Positions 1 to 12,400 of a stretch of DNA of 64,000 bases are shown here, piece by piece (position 1 is the stretch's first letter; each line of letters starts with the position of its first letter). The position numbers and the translations under genes were made by a program. The DNA lies in assembly GCA_964036275.1 (NCBI GenBank), contig OZ038437.1, positions 1,368,501 through 1,432,500 on the forward strand, read 5' to 3'. The notes beneath the pieces were generated by a model. That model saw only the letters and a list, made by a program, of their open reading frames with translations, was not told where the DNA came from and ran no database searches. Origin of the DNA: Litoditis marina. Its lineage: Eukaryota; Nematoda; Chromadorea; Rhabditida; Rhabditidae.

Positions 1-420
1 TCACAGTTCAGAGAAATAGCGTATATTTGAGGAGACGCAGGATGGGATGAAAGTGCCAGGATCTTCTAGCATACGTACTCAAAATGTGATTTTTTGGTTT
101 TAAGACCGCGGGTTAAGAGATAAAAGGGACAAAATTGTTTGTGAACGTGTACTATTCAGAAATGTTATCTGAAACATATTCACGGAAATAACATTACAAC
201 CCCAAAACTCCATCGGCTGAAAATCTAAAGTATCTCGTGCCACCTGAAACTTCCACAAACAACGTTAACAAGGTCTCATCGTCATAATGTTATCCAAACT
301 AAAACCATGCACCTATCGTGTCATCGACTTTTCCGCTATATCTAACCGAGTTTTGGTATAACAATGTTTAGGTTAGGTAACCGGAAGGTAACCATACCGA
401 AAACTGGTTAGATATTAGGG

Positions 421-636
421 TTGTTAAAGGAGACTGGAGAGCAATATGGTTTCTCGTAAAGCTGCTGTATCCTACTTTTGATTGCGATGCGTGTCGCGCG
501 GCATTGTCATGTGAATGTCACGTGGACTGATCAAAGTAATATACGAGTTATTTGTGCTCTCTGATGACAATACAGTTGAAAGAAGCCCAGAACAAAACCT
601 ATGCTCAAGTTGTGTTCCGGTCTCCTTTAATCGAGT
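421..636. mobile_element. MITE R12, TTAA type (AAGGAGAC ends)
   Basis: The element has ends TTAAAGGAGAC and GTCTCCTTTAA. A second copy is at about 11630-11828; both share CGCGGCATTGTCAT, GTTATTTGTGCTCTCTGAT and CTCAAGTTGTGTTCC. TTAA at both borders suggests a piggyBac-like target choice. At 421 it interrupts an R11 repeat (AGGGTTGTTAA before, TCGAGTTC after). Confidence 0.7.
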
Positions 637-1029
637 TCAAAATTTCGAGTTTCTCGAGTTTGAGCGAAAAATCGAATAATATCATCCCCACCTCTCCTCG
701 TCATTCAGCTTCAATGTTCCCTCGATTCGTTGGTCGAGAATTCCGAAGGAACTCGACGAATCAATCGATAATCGAACTTCGTTCGACGTCCATTCCAATA
801 TAATCAGGTGCCATTTGGTGTCGCTCAGACTGAAATCAGAATTTGTTCTCTGATCTTTGATCTTTGACCTCTCATTCAATTCCCCGTTGAATCTACTTGC
901 ACACGGCTACGTTCACAATTTACCAATAGTATAATATTGTTTTTTTTTTCCATTTTACCTTGCATTGTACATAAACAAGATATAACAGGTGTTTATGCAG
1001 GTCCCGTATATGTGAAACAAGATATAGTA

Positions 1030-1216
1030 AGTGCCACTTCATAAATTTCTGTCTCTCACCGGAATCGCACCTGCGAGCAAAAGTTTCGTATCAGTACGCT
1101 AACCACTGCGCTATCGAGCCCACAACAGCAAGCTGTGGAATCGAAGAGATGTTCGCGTACACAGCGGAAAGTGAGATATACAGTACCGTCCGGTCTTTCC
1201 GTTGGCAACAACTATA
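1030..1216 (-). repeat. tRNA-derived SINE-like repeat, copy A
   Basis: On the minus strand the tail part (GTTGCCAACGGAAAG, then ATATCTCACTTTCC) is followed by a tRNA-like block with an A box (TAGCGCAGTGG) and a B box-like GGTGCGATTCC. Copy B is at about 5556-5750 (minus) and truncated copy C at about 15181-15312 (plus); a tail-only relic is near 17805-17910. Confidence 0.6.
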
Positions 1217-1678
1217 CCGCTTGAGTTCATGCAATTGTCTTTCAGTGGAAAACGTGAAAGAATAAGACACGTACAACTTATTTCCTGATTCAAGGGTTGT
1301 GTCCTCATAATCAGATTCATTAAAACGAAAAACTGATGAATAAATAAGCTCACGGTGCTTGTGAATCGACGGTCATAGATAGGCCACTGTGGTTCAGACG
1401 AAGGGCGTGGCCTGCAGGTCAGAATATTAATGGACTTTAGTAAAAATTTCATGAAAAAGTGCGTTTACACCGAACGGAAACAAAAACAAAAAAACTTTCA
1501 ACTTACAATGAATATAAGCATCATATAAGCTCCAAAATCCGTCTTATTATTGGTAATATTCATAATTCATACAACAAAGATGGGAAACTCAAAAAACGAA
1601 ATTTTGAAAGTGAACATCGAGAACAAAAGTCACGTTTTGAACCATATTTCTTCAGACTGCTGATAGTTTTTTACTCAC

Positions 1679-4600
1679 CCTCTACTAGCTCGACAGTGAG
1701 CGGATGGAGTGCTTCCAAGGACAGAATTAGTCCATTTTTGTCAGCGGTTCGGAAATGGAGAGAAATTGATTGGCCTCTGACGTCATCAATCGATAGTCCG
1801 TGCATTTTACGGAACGCAATCGGCTTGTCCTCGCCTATGAAGATGGAAGAAGTTTGATGTGGTGAATTCGAGAAGCACGTGAAACATGAGAAAACATCAT
1901 CAATTTTATTATTCTCACAATTCTAGAAAACGTCAACGAACACATCCTATGCCAGGAACCCACTTAAGTTTGATCTACTTATTCCAGTACAATATCACCT
2001 GTACCGAAACAAAACAAGAGAAAAAGTTTTCATCGACGCTGCTACAGATCTTGCAACAGCAACACGATCAATACCCATCTTTCATATATTATCGCGACAG
2101 CTGCCGGATTTGCGAACAGCCGTGACAGCCTGTATCGAAGTAGTTTAAGTTGTTGCAAACTAAGCCCCGCCCTTTCCATACCTGCAAATCCGCGGCATTC
2201 CAGTGCTCCAAGTGTCATATTTCCCCTGACATCGCCCTCGTTGTACAGAGCGACGATCTGAAATTAAAAAACAAATGTTCGCTATTTTATTCCCTGGTGG
2301 TTTGGAAAGTATTTTATAGCCAATAGAGTAATTTAACGCCGGAAAACCACGTAATTTTCGCCATAAAAAAACTATAATAGCTGAAAACTAACTTTGCCTG
2401 TGTGTGAGATAATAGCCTATAGCCATTGAAAAATGAATGGTGGAGGAGGGTGTATAGTATACTCTGGTGTCAGTAACTGTATGAAAATCTCACCGAAGTG
2501 ACTCCAGCCTTCTCGTTCTTCAACACTCCCATGTCTTCAGTAATTCCCTTCGAATCGCAATTGCACTTGCCTGAAAAGTTGATGTCATAGCAAACTGAAA
2601 AGAAGAAGAAAGGACAAAAACGACGCTTGAAGTCCTTTCTGTACTTGTAGTTCAGTGCTGTACTTCGATCCTGGGTGGGTGTTGTGCAAATCTAGCTGTG
2701 TTTAGACAGAAAGACAGAGTGGAAATGAAACATTACAATAACGGAGTAGTCATAAGTAGGGCTGAGTACGTATGCTAGAAGATCCTGGCACCTTCATCCC
2801 ACCCTGCGTCTTCTCAAATATACACTATATCTCTGCTCTCACATCCCGCCGGGATGTAAGAGACGAGAAATAGTGGGGTAGAGCAAGAGACGCAGGATGG
2901 CATGAGGGTGTCGGAAATGTGTAGCATACGTACTCAGGTGTTATACTCGTTATGAACATTTTCAAATTAACCTTGTTGTTGATCGCAGCTACAGTACTGT
3001 TGAATATCGTAATCAGATACAGTAACCTAATCGTAATTAGCAAAGCAGGTGTTGTTATAAACATTCTGTATCTCACTTGAAAGTATAGTGACCTGAGGCC
3101 GTATGCATGAAACATCCCGGTCCGGGTTGGGATGTTATTCCGATCTCAATTGACCGGGAAACAGCCGAATCTAGCTCGGGTAAGCATCCCGACCCGGCCC
3201 GGGATGCTTCATGCATACGACCTCTGTTGGACATTATCAGTTCAGTTTAAGTGCGTGCAACAGTGCAAACGTACCCTTTTCTTTCCAACTTTTCTCTCCA
3301 TTACCCCTTTTGTAGTGCCACATATTATCGCGAACGAATTCTGTTCTATTCTATTCTATTCTAAGTTTCTAAGTGATGCTGGTGAACGAGTTGAAAATTT
3401 CGTTTTATTTGTTTAGAAATGAGAAAATCGAGTTATTAGAGTTTTGAGTTGAACTCGAAAACTGCTGACCCCCGTTCTTGCACCCGCTATCCAGACAGGA
3501 ACAGCTATCAGGGGTATTTCCGAGTTGCTTGACAGTGTCATTCCCAGTAGCCACACGGAACCACGTTTGGACGTTGGCAAAACTGAAAAACTTATATTCT
3601 AAAAACGAAAAATTCGAATAAACATGAAAAGTAAGTTTTGTTAGTGACGAAAGTATGTTTCTTTTTTTGGGACAAAAAATCGAAACGAAGTGAACGATAT
3701 GGAAAACTCTCAAAATCGGGTAGTAAGACGTGTATTGCGTATTAGACAATTCATTAGATGGTAACATGAAACCTGACGTGACCAGAAATTCTGCTGTGTA
3801 TCACACGTTTCACGTGACTCACCTGAGCGGAGCGTGATTGCATCCGTATGTCACTTGTTGTGTACACGTTCCCGAGGTGCCGATGAGGTACTTCAGTTTG
3901 TCCGGGTTGTAGTCTTGGTACGAGACCACGTAGAGCGAGTTGGTCGGCGTCGCGCTGTCGCGAAGCGGTGTCGCGGGCGGCATGTCGTGGCGGATGGTGG
4001 TGCTGGAATGGGTTTGGTTGAGGAAGAACCCTTTTGGGAAAAGATATTTACGTAATATAAATTTTTTTATAAAAGGTACACGAACAAACAACAGAGCTCA
4101 TTACACTACCAAGAACAGCAAATTTCCATATAAGTTTTGTGTGTGTTTTTTTAGACCACAGCTAGGCGGCTCTCTAGCTTTGGTGAATTTCAACACTTTT
4201 TAACTCATCTTGTAGTGTGTTGTTTTCAATGGTCACACAGGTCATGTCTTAAACATATTCCAAGTTATGCACTTTCAAACTAACACTTCGCAAAAAAAAG
4301 ATCATAGCTCACATTCCCTGTGCGCAGACGGCCACTGACGGGCTGAGTGGCCCGCTGCCGTCGGTGTCCATTCGGTTCGGTCCGTCCGGCATTCCGTGGA
4401 ACTGCGACGCCTCCGAACAACTACGGGGGAGAAGGGCTGAACAAATTGATGGTTCAAAACACAAATGTTGAATGTTTTTTTGGTGAACTATCATTATTTT
4501 ATAAGTGTATCAATTTTATACCACATGCTTGTATGTGAATGAATCGGTCAAAACAAGTATTGCTGATGAAGTCCGAGTGAATCTCGGAAAATAGTGAACT

Positions 4601-6121
4601 GAAAGTACAATGATTTTCACTGGAAAGTCGAAGATCCAACTTTACCGTGTAAGCTTGCTTTCTAATGAGCGCGATCATTATCAATTTGTCTCCAGCAAGG
4701 TTTTTAGTTTGATAGTGTGATTCAGTCTGCATTGGAGAGCACTATACTGCTTTTGGGAATCAAACTATGAATCTGAATCAGATAGTGATGAGTGCGACTC
4801 ACAGAACTGGCATACCAGACTGTGTTTGTAGTGTTATACTGCGATTCATTATTTTACACATTACAGAGCACTAGAATACTTAGAGTAGGTCAAACTTCAA
4901 GTTAGATTCAGAATAGTGTGAACTCACAGAACTGGCATCCCATGCCGCCGTAGTCCGCGGCGCAGACGCAACGCGTCGCGTTTTCCACAAAAACGCAGGT
5001 GGCTCCGTTGTGACACGCGATCTCGTGCGACTTTTCACAGGGAACCGGGCCGTTGTCCTTTTCTGAAAAGAGTGAGCTTCGAGGATCGATCAAATCTGAC
5101 TGAATATTTGTTGGAGCTTACGCCATATATTACGAATTGCTACCGAACAGCGACGAGATCAAACTACAAACACCGTGGGATACATCATGTGGACATGCAT
5201 TGAGAAGATAAAACACTACACGTACTATACCAATGTGGAAAGACACGTGTTCAATCGCGAATGAACATTTATTCATTCATTCATTCATTCCATAGCATCA
5301 TTTAGTTAGTATCACAGTCACGTGAAATATCCACAACGCATGGCGAATAGTTCACTTTCAATCACGTTTCTTCAAGTTCCAAGTAACTGCTTCAATTGGT
5401 GTTAGTATACAAGTTGGGAAATAAGGAAAATGCTAAAATGCTATAGAATGCGTAATATTGTACTCACTCTGTGCTGGCGACGGGAACATCGCGGCTTGAC
5501 CGAAACTTTTGTCCTCTTCCTGTCCGGTACGATCCTGGAACAGAACTGTTATTAGTGGGTGCCAAGTTTATAAACTTTTGTCTCTCACGGAATCCAACCT
5601 ACGAGCAAAATATTCGCAGCAGGGCGCTATAACCACTGCGCTATTAATGCACATACCCGGAAAGCTTTGGAATCGGTGACATGTGTGCGTATACAGCTGA
5701 AAGTGAGATATACAGTACCCTTCCACCTTTCCGTTGGCGACGACTATATTTGTGAATTATTTGAAGCTCAAAATTAAACATTCGGGAAGATATGACTTTT
5801 CGAAGACACAGTTCATACTCCTCAGGTGCACATGTTTCTTTTAGGTTCAATTGCTCTCCTAGATCAAAATTGTAGCACAAACTTGCTAGTTGTATGGTTG
5901 TTGTTCTAGTTTTCAATGTGGTAACAACGATGTTGACGGAAAAGTCTTAAAAGGTTTGACCTACCATATCGGTATTGAGAATATCGTTCTCATCTGAGTA
6001 CGACTGCGTTTTCATGAAGTCTACAGGGAGCACCTGGAATGCAATGTAGTCGAGTGGGTAGTATTTCCTACTATCGCCGAGAGGACGTTGGTTCGATTCC
6101 TGTAGGGTGTTGTGACTACTA

Positions 6122-6220
<99 letters not shown>

Positions 6221-9200
6221 GTACATCTTTCTTTTCTCTCGTTCTCTTTCTCTATCTCACTATCAAAGCGAGGGTCATGTAGACCTATAAAAAGCATACA
6301 GTCTCAGTTCACCTGCGTCTCTCTGGTCTGCACGCTCTCTCATTCGCCGATCAAACTACAACTTAGATACTGTAACCAACCTGGGCGACATTATCGGCTG
6401 GAAACATATTCGACCCGGCGATGATGATATCGTCATCCTTCGGGGAACACTGGGATAGTGGCTTCGAGGTGGACACCTGCAAAGGTATAGTCCGTTTCAC
6501 CAATCGATGTCCTTCTACAGTAATCCGTCAGATATTTAGAAGGGTTTTCCTAATGAATGGTTCATTATTTTGGTTTCAAACTTCCAGACTTTGTAGTAGT
6601 AAACATGCAGAAGATACTACCAAAAACTAGAGAGAATCCAGAAAAGCCAGTATACCAAACTTTGACCTGAAAGTTTGATCAGATTACTGTAGAGGGTTAT
6701 AAGTGGGTGAAACAAACTATAACGCAGGTTGAATTTATTGTAGTAATAAAACTTAATGAAAGTATATGTATTTTTTTCGAAGAAGGCCTATAGCGTGTGT
6801 GTCTTATCTTATTTGGCTGCATTTGAGGTTCTCGGTCGATTTTTGTGAAATACGACGTGTCGAGATCAAACCCAACGAAAACTTGCTGTCCATAGAGTTA
6901 GCAGGGTACACAACTTGAGCTTCGAACAGCAAAGCTTCAGTCACAGCCTGTTTCACTTTCTGTCACCTCATGTTTTGTTATTTATAGTTTTTAATACACG
7001 TTTCACTTGCATAATAAATGATTATGTTTATTTATAGTTTTTGTTTCGTAGAGAAGTGTAATTTTACACTTGTAAACTACGTCGCTATTGAGGCTTTTGG
7101 AAACATCAATCAATCAATAAAACCCAGAAAACATGATCATTTTGACTGAGTTTATTTCTGAGAAAGGGATGGTTCATACTTTCGTAGTTTAATATGTGAC
7201 ATACAACTTACTCTCATATCCTTGTTGAATATCATGTTGATGACGTCATAATGGTTGACGTAGACCTCCTTCATGCAGGCGGTTATTCCCACCTCCTGCG
7301 CCTCTCCCTCCGAGGGGGCGTGGCCAAAATAGATGCGCGAGAAGGACGGGAACGCGACCAGTTGGGCCTGAAAGCAGGGAGAACTGTAGTCTGTTGTTCT
7401 GTAGTTCGATCTTTCAAAGATACCATAAACTAAGATCCGTGTTTGTGTTCACATTTCCAATTATGTCTATATTGTTCCCTGAGTTCTTCCGCCGTCTCAA
7501 TTGGGTTTACCATCTTGTTTGTATCTCTAGTTTTTTTTGGACTTCGTTTCAATAAATATGCTGTTCTCAAAACAGTCTATCTTTTCATCTGTTTCAAAAC
7601 ACACTTCGCTTGCGTAATGAATTAGTTCATTCATTTCACCATGTCATTTTTCCTAAACGCTAGTTATGGCGTTCAGCCGTTTGGAAGCAAGCCTTCACGG
7701 TAGACGTTGTGTTCTCCTCAGAACAAGCGTCGTTGCAAAACAGTAAAATACTGCTTATACAGCGTGGCTGTCATATATATTGACTTTTCCTCTCGTCGTC
7801 TGACTCTCCGGTGCCCTCATTGTCTCTAGATTTGTTGCGTTACAGTCTCGACCAAACGCGAATTGGTAATTAACAGGCAATGGTCTGAGTCTCTATCCCG
7901 CTGCGATTGTAGTTTGATCCCGCGGCTTTTCTGTCGAGATTGGTCAATTCAGCGTTTATGGAGATACACGGGGAATTCAGCGACCCGGCCGCGATCTCGG
8001 ACGCGGCCGGGTCGGTAAAATATTATACGTCTTGAGGAACCGCAGGCTGTTGTGGCGCCGTGTTACAGCCTGCGTCTCCTCAAAACATATACTATTTCGC
8101 GACCCGGCCGCGTCCGAGATCGTGACCGGTTCGCTAAATTCTTTGTGTATAATAACAACAAACATTTAGTCCCTCTACATACGTACCTCTTGTTCTTCTC
8201 CATCTACCGTGAGCGTTAGGGAAAAGTCCCTTTTGTGGAGAAGCAGCTCGATGTGGTGGAATCTGAGACAGTAAGTGATATGGACAGTATATATGAACAT
8301 TAACACAGAAAAGAAACATTCTTTTCCGAAAAAGGTCACGAACAATTCCCTTTATCTCTTTTTTCTCTTTTCTCGCCCTTTCATCCTGTTTCACATGAGC
8401 CTCAAACCCGCACTAAGAGCGAGGAAAGCAGGCATGTGCAGGTTCATTTCTACCCGGGACACGCTTAGATGCGGCCTATAAATGGAATAACTCATGTCTA
8501 GATACACTCTTAATTGAAATACTCATACACACTGCATAGAAAGAATGGAATAACTCACTCCACATTAGCTGCCAGCTTGAAACTGAGTGTGGGTTTGTCT
8601 CCGAGGTGCAGGGTCCCCAGTTTGTTGACGACCAACATTTTCAGGTCGCTCACCTCATCGAGACTCTTTCCGTAGGCCAACACGCCGTCGCGGTGCTCCT
8701 GATCTTTGAACTGCAAAAAAATATCTTTAAATCGGAATTTGATCTTTGAACGATAACTTTGATCTTTGAACTGAAATTTGATCGTTGAACTGTAAAAAGT
8801 ACAGTATTGAAAATGATCCGTGTCCCTCCTTGACAGGGCACCCTCTGATATGAATTGCATGAAACGTAAGATATCATGAACGTCATACTCCAGCGTACAC
8901 GTGATTTCACGTGTTCCACGTGTCATTCACGTGAACCCACCTTGAAATGCATGCTGATCCTGTGTACATGGCTGTAGTTCTCAGTCTTATTCAAAGGACC
9001 AAATCTTTCACATGATTACACGTTCTTCACGTTTCACTCACGTCAACCCGTAAACCCTTTTTATAACATATTTCACGTGTCATTCACGTGAACCCACCTT
9101 GAACTGCATGCTGATCCTGTACACATGGCTATCTTCTCCCCAAGGCGCGTACTGGAACCAGCTGTCTACCATTTCGTCTTCCTTCAAGTTGTTCAACTCC

Positions 9201-9359
9201 AGGGTACGACCGGCTGAAAGTACACGTACGTTACACGTTTATCACGTGTTTTCATATTTCCAAACTACACATGTGTATCTAGTTTCTCAAGTACACGTGT
9301 TCTACTTCTCACGTTTATGTACGGGCGCTTTTAACGTTGGAGAGAGAGAGAGACAACTG

Positions 9360-9426
<67 letters not shown>

Positions 9427-12400
9427 GATAGAGAGAGAGATGATAGAGATCGAAAGAGAGCGCAGGAAATGCTGGAATATGGAGACAACGATAGAGAGAG
9501 AGAAGGAACATTTTGTTTCACTCACGACTGCCGCAGTTGGGACCGGTCTTGCCCGTTCCATAACAGTCACAGGTGGCCACTTCCAGCGAAAGACAGGTGC
9601 CCTGGAATGAATCAATTTTTATAGGGCTCGATTTTTTCAACGAGGCCTATACGCTATGTTTTTGCCCTATCTCCCTGTGTTTGTAGTGTAATTCTTATGT
9701 TTTTTTTTTGGTTGAAAATAGGGTTGTTAATCAATTCCAAAAAGCAAGTCAATTCCAATTCCAATTCTTTTCGGATTTTCAGAAACCACTCAATTCCAAT
9801 TCCAATTCTTTCCAGATTTCAAAAACCAGTCAATTCCAATTCCAATTCTAATCAGTTTTTGGAAAATGAGAATTGTCAATTCCAATTCCTCTCAGGTTTT
9901 CAAAGCCGAGTCAATTCCAATTCCAATTCCAATCAATTCCAAAAAATCTCAAATTTTCAATTCCAATTCCAAATCATTTTTCCGATTTCATGGCAGTTTT
10001 TTTTTCAAAAAACGCAGAGAAACACACAAAAACTGTTAGTTTCTGTTAAAGTGAATTTGATACATCAAAAACAATAGTAATTTAGTGAAAATTCAACCTG
10101 TATAAACTCCGAGAGAAAATCAAGTCAATTCCAATTCCAATTCCAGTTGTTCTGACATACGAAAGAATTGGAATTGCAATTCCAGATATATTTTGACATA
10201 GAAAAGAATTGCAATTGCAATTCCAAAATTATTTGACATTCAAAAGAATTGGAATTGCAATTCCAATTCTTTTTCACACTCAAAAAGAATTGGAATTGCA
10301 ATTCTTTTGGAAGATTATCTCAATTCTTTCAATTTCAATTCCAATTCCAATTCCAATTCTAACAACCCTAGTTGAAAATCAATAACTATGGTCGACATAA
10401 AACAGGAAATTTGATCACCCATTACATTCTGCTAACCAACTTTCTCAAGATTACAGTTATGTATCTTGTATTTGTTTCCAGATCGAATCTCGTCATATAT
10501 ACATACTACAGAGCAGATAAGGAGACGTAGAAGAGTAGTTTATAAGACTGCATGTCCTTGTTTTGAGTTTTACGTTAACTTCTCCCAAGTTCGGAGAGCC
10601 TGCTAGCAAGATAGACAAAAGTTTCATAATGTAAACACGTCCGAAACATTTTCATTAGAAAATATAGATTTTAACAACATTTTCATCTTTTTGTAGTTAT
10701 CGATTCCCCATCTCTAGTTTTTTCACCTCATACTGATTTACGACAGAGTTTTATGGCGTTTTTAAAAATTTCCAATCGATTTTCCAGTTATCGATTATTC
10801 CCACCTCTCCGCAGTTCCTCATCTGACACTCCTCTTGAGTGGGACACTTTTCCACCTCGTATTGATTGATTGGGTTCACATTGGCTATGAGACTTCCACC
10901 AGCCAATTGGACGGCCATCAGCGAAGTACAGCCAATCAGGGAACGATCTGAGGATATTGATTGGTTTACAGATTTATTGATTGAATTAGAAATAATGAAA
11001 AACCAATTATCCAATCAGGACAGACGATCTAAGAATATTGACTGGTTCACACAGTTATCCATTTATTTACAGATTTATTGATTGGTTAACAGATTTTTTG
11101 CTGAGCTTTCAGATTTATCGATTGAGTAAAACAAAACTGGCATTATTCGTGTATCTACGCTGGAATGGGCTGCAGAGGATTATAGGAACACGTTTCGACC
11201 GTTTGGCTACACTGGAGTTAATTTCCATGTCAGTTTGGGTCATATTCCGGTTTATCTGTGTGTAGAGATCAAACTACAATTCATTCGTTGGTTCTATTCT
11301 CTTAACGACTCTCACTACATTTCTTAAGGGTTCGCTAAATTCTGTTCTGTGGTGTGATCAAATCAAACTACTAACTGTTTCACCTTTCCAATAAGCACAG
11401 AGATCAAAGTATAACTGTCGAGGTACTGAAAGTTGTTCGGTGAGCATAGACAAAACCACCAATTTTCAGGCTCTGTTTTTTTGCCTGTGTAAGAAGAGCA
11501 AACTATACTTCGTTAAAGAAGGACGAATATGTGGACCAGTCCCAACGCTTCAGTCCTTTGAACTGCAATACATTTTTCAATTGCAGTTCAAAGGACCGTT
11601 GACACGGGATTGGTCCACATTATCGTCCTGCTTTAAAGGAGACCGGAACACAACCCTAAATCTCAGAAAGCTGATGTATCCTACTTCTAATTAGACGCGT
11701 TGCGTTTCGCGCGGCATTGTCATCTAATATCAAACTAATTTACAAGTTATTTGTGCTCTCTGATCTCAATAGTTGGAAGCAGCCCGAAACAAAACCTCTG
11801 CTCAAGTTGTGTTCCAGGTCTCCTTTAATAGTTCATTGATCAAACTACAACTCCCCCCACCTCCTCCACCCAGCGTGGTGACCAAATGAGTGCCCGCCCA
11901 CTGAATATCCTGCTTGATCTCGGCGAAATTCTCCGATCTTGTCTCGATTGAAAACGACAGAGTTTTCTCCAGATTGTTGATGCGCACCGCCACACTGTGC
12001 TCGGAGGAGTGGTCTGGAAATGAATGAAAACAATTTCGAAACTATTCAGGAATGTTGGGAAACTGCAATGAATTTGAAAACAAGCCTTTTCTGAGTCGTA
12101 GTTAACTTTTTCGTAGCTTTCCTGAACACATGTCTTCGCTTTATTTCTGCGAAAGAGGAACGAAAGGGAAGTTTATATGGAGCAGCTGCTCGAGAGAAAC
12201 TGATATGTACCTTTTGAAAACACCTAATCTGCATACGGTTCATATGGTTCACAGTTCAGGTACCCCGGGGTACCTAAACTAGCTTTTCATTCTGCCCTCC
12301 TTCAACTTATTTGCGGCGATGTGTTTGTAATTTGAACCAGTTTTTTTTCGGTTGAAAATCGCCAACTATGGCGTGCATGGAAATTAGAATACAACGCAGA

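Noticed and set aside
6039..6290. Ser/Leu or Arg/Glu repeat frames over (CT)n and (GA)n tracts
   Set aside because: Microsatellite artefacts in all frames; they lie in introns of the Caspr-like gene. The same applies at 9302-9624 and 14324-14674.
8927..8990. Extra exon encoding SHVHRISMHFK in the Caspr-like gene
   Set aside because: It copies only the last third of a real exon, has no acceptor in frame and hits a stop upstream; listed as a duplication instead.
9697..10077. 126-codon Asn/Ser/Gln/Phe-rich frame
   Set aside because: It is the read-out of the AATTCC array inside the R11 element, not a gene.
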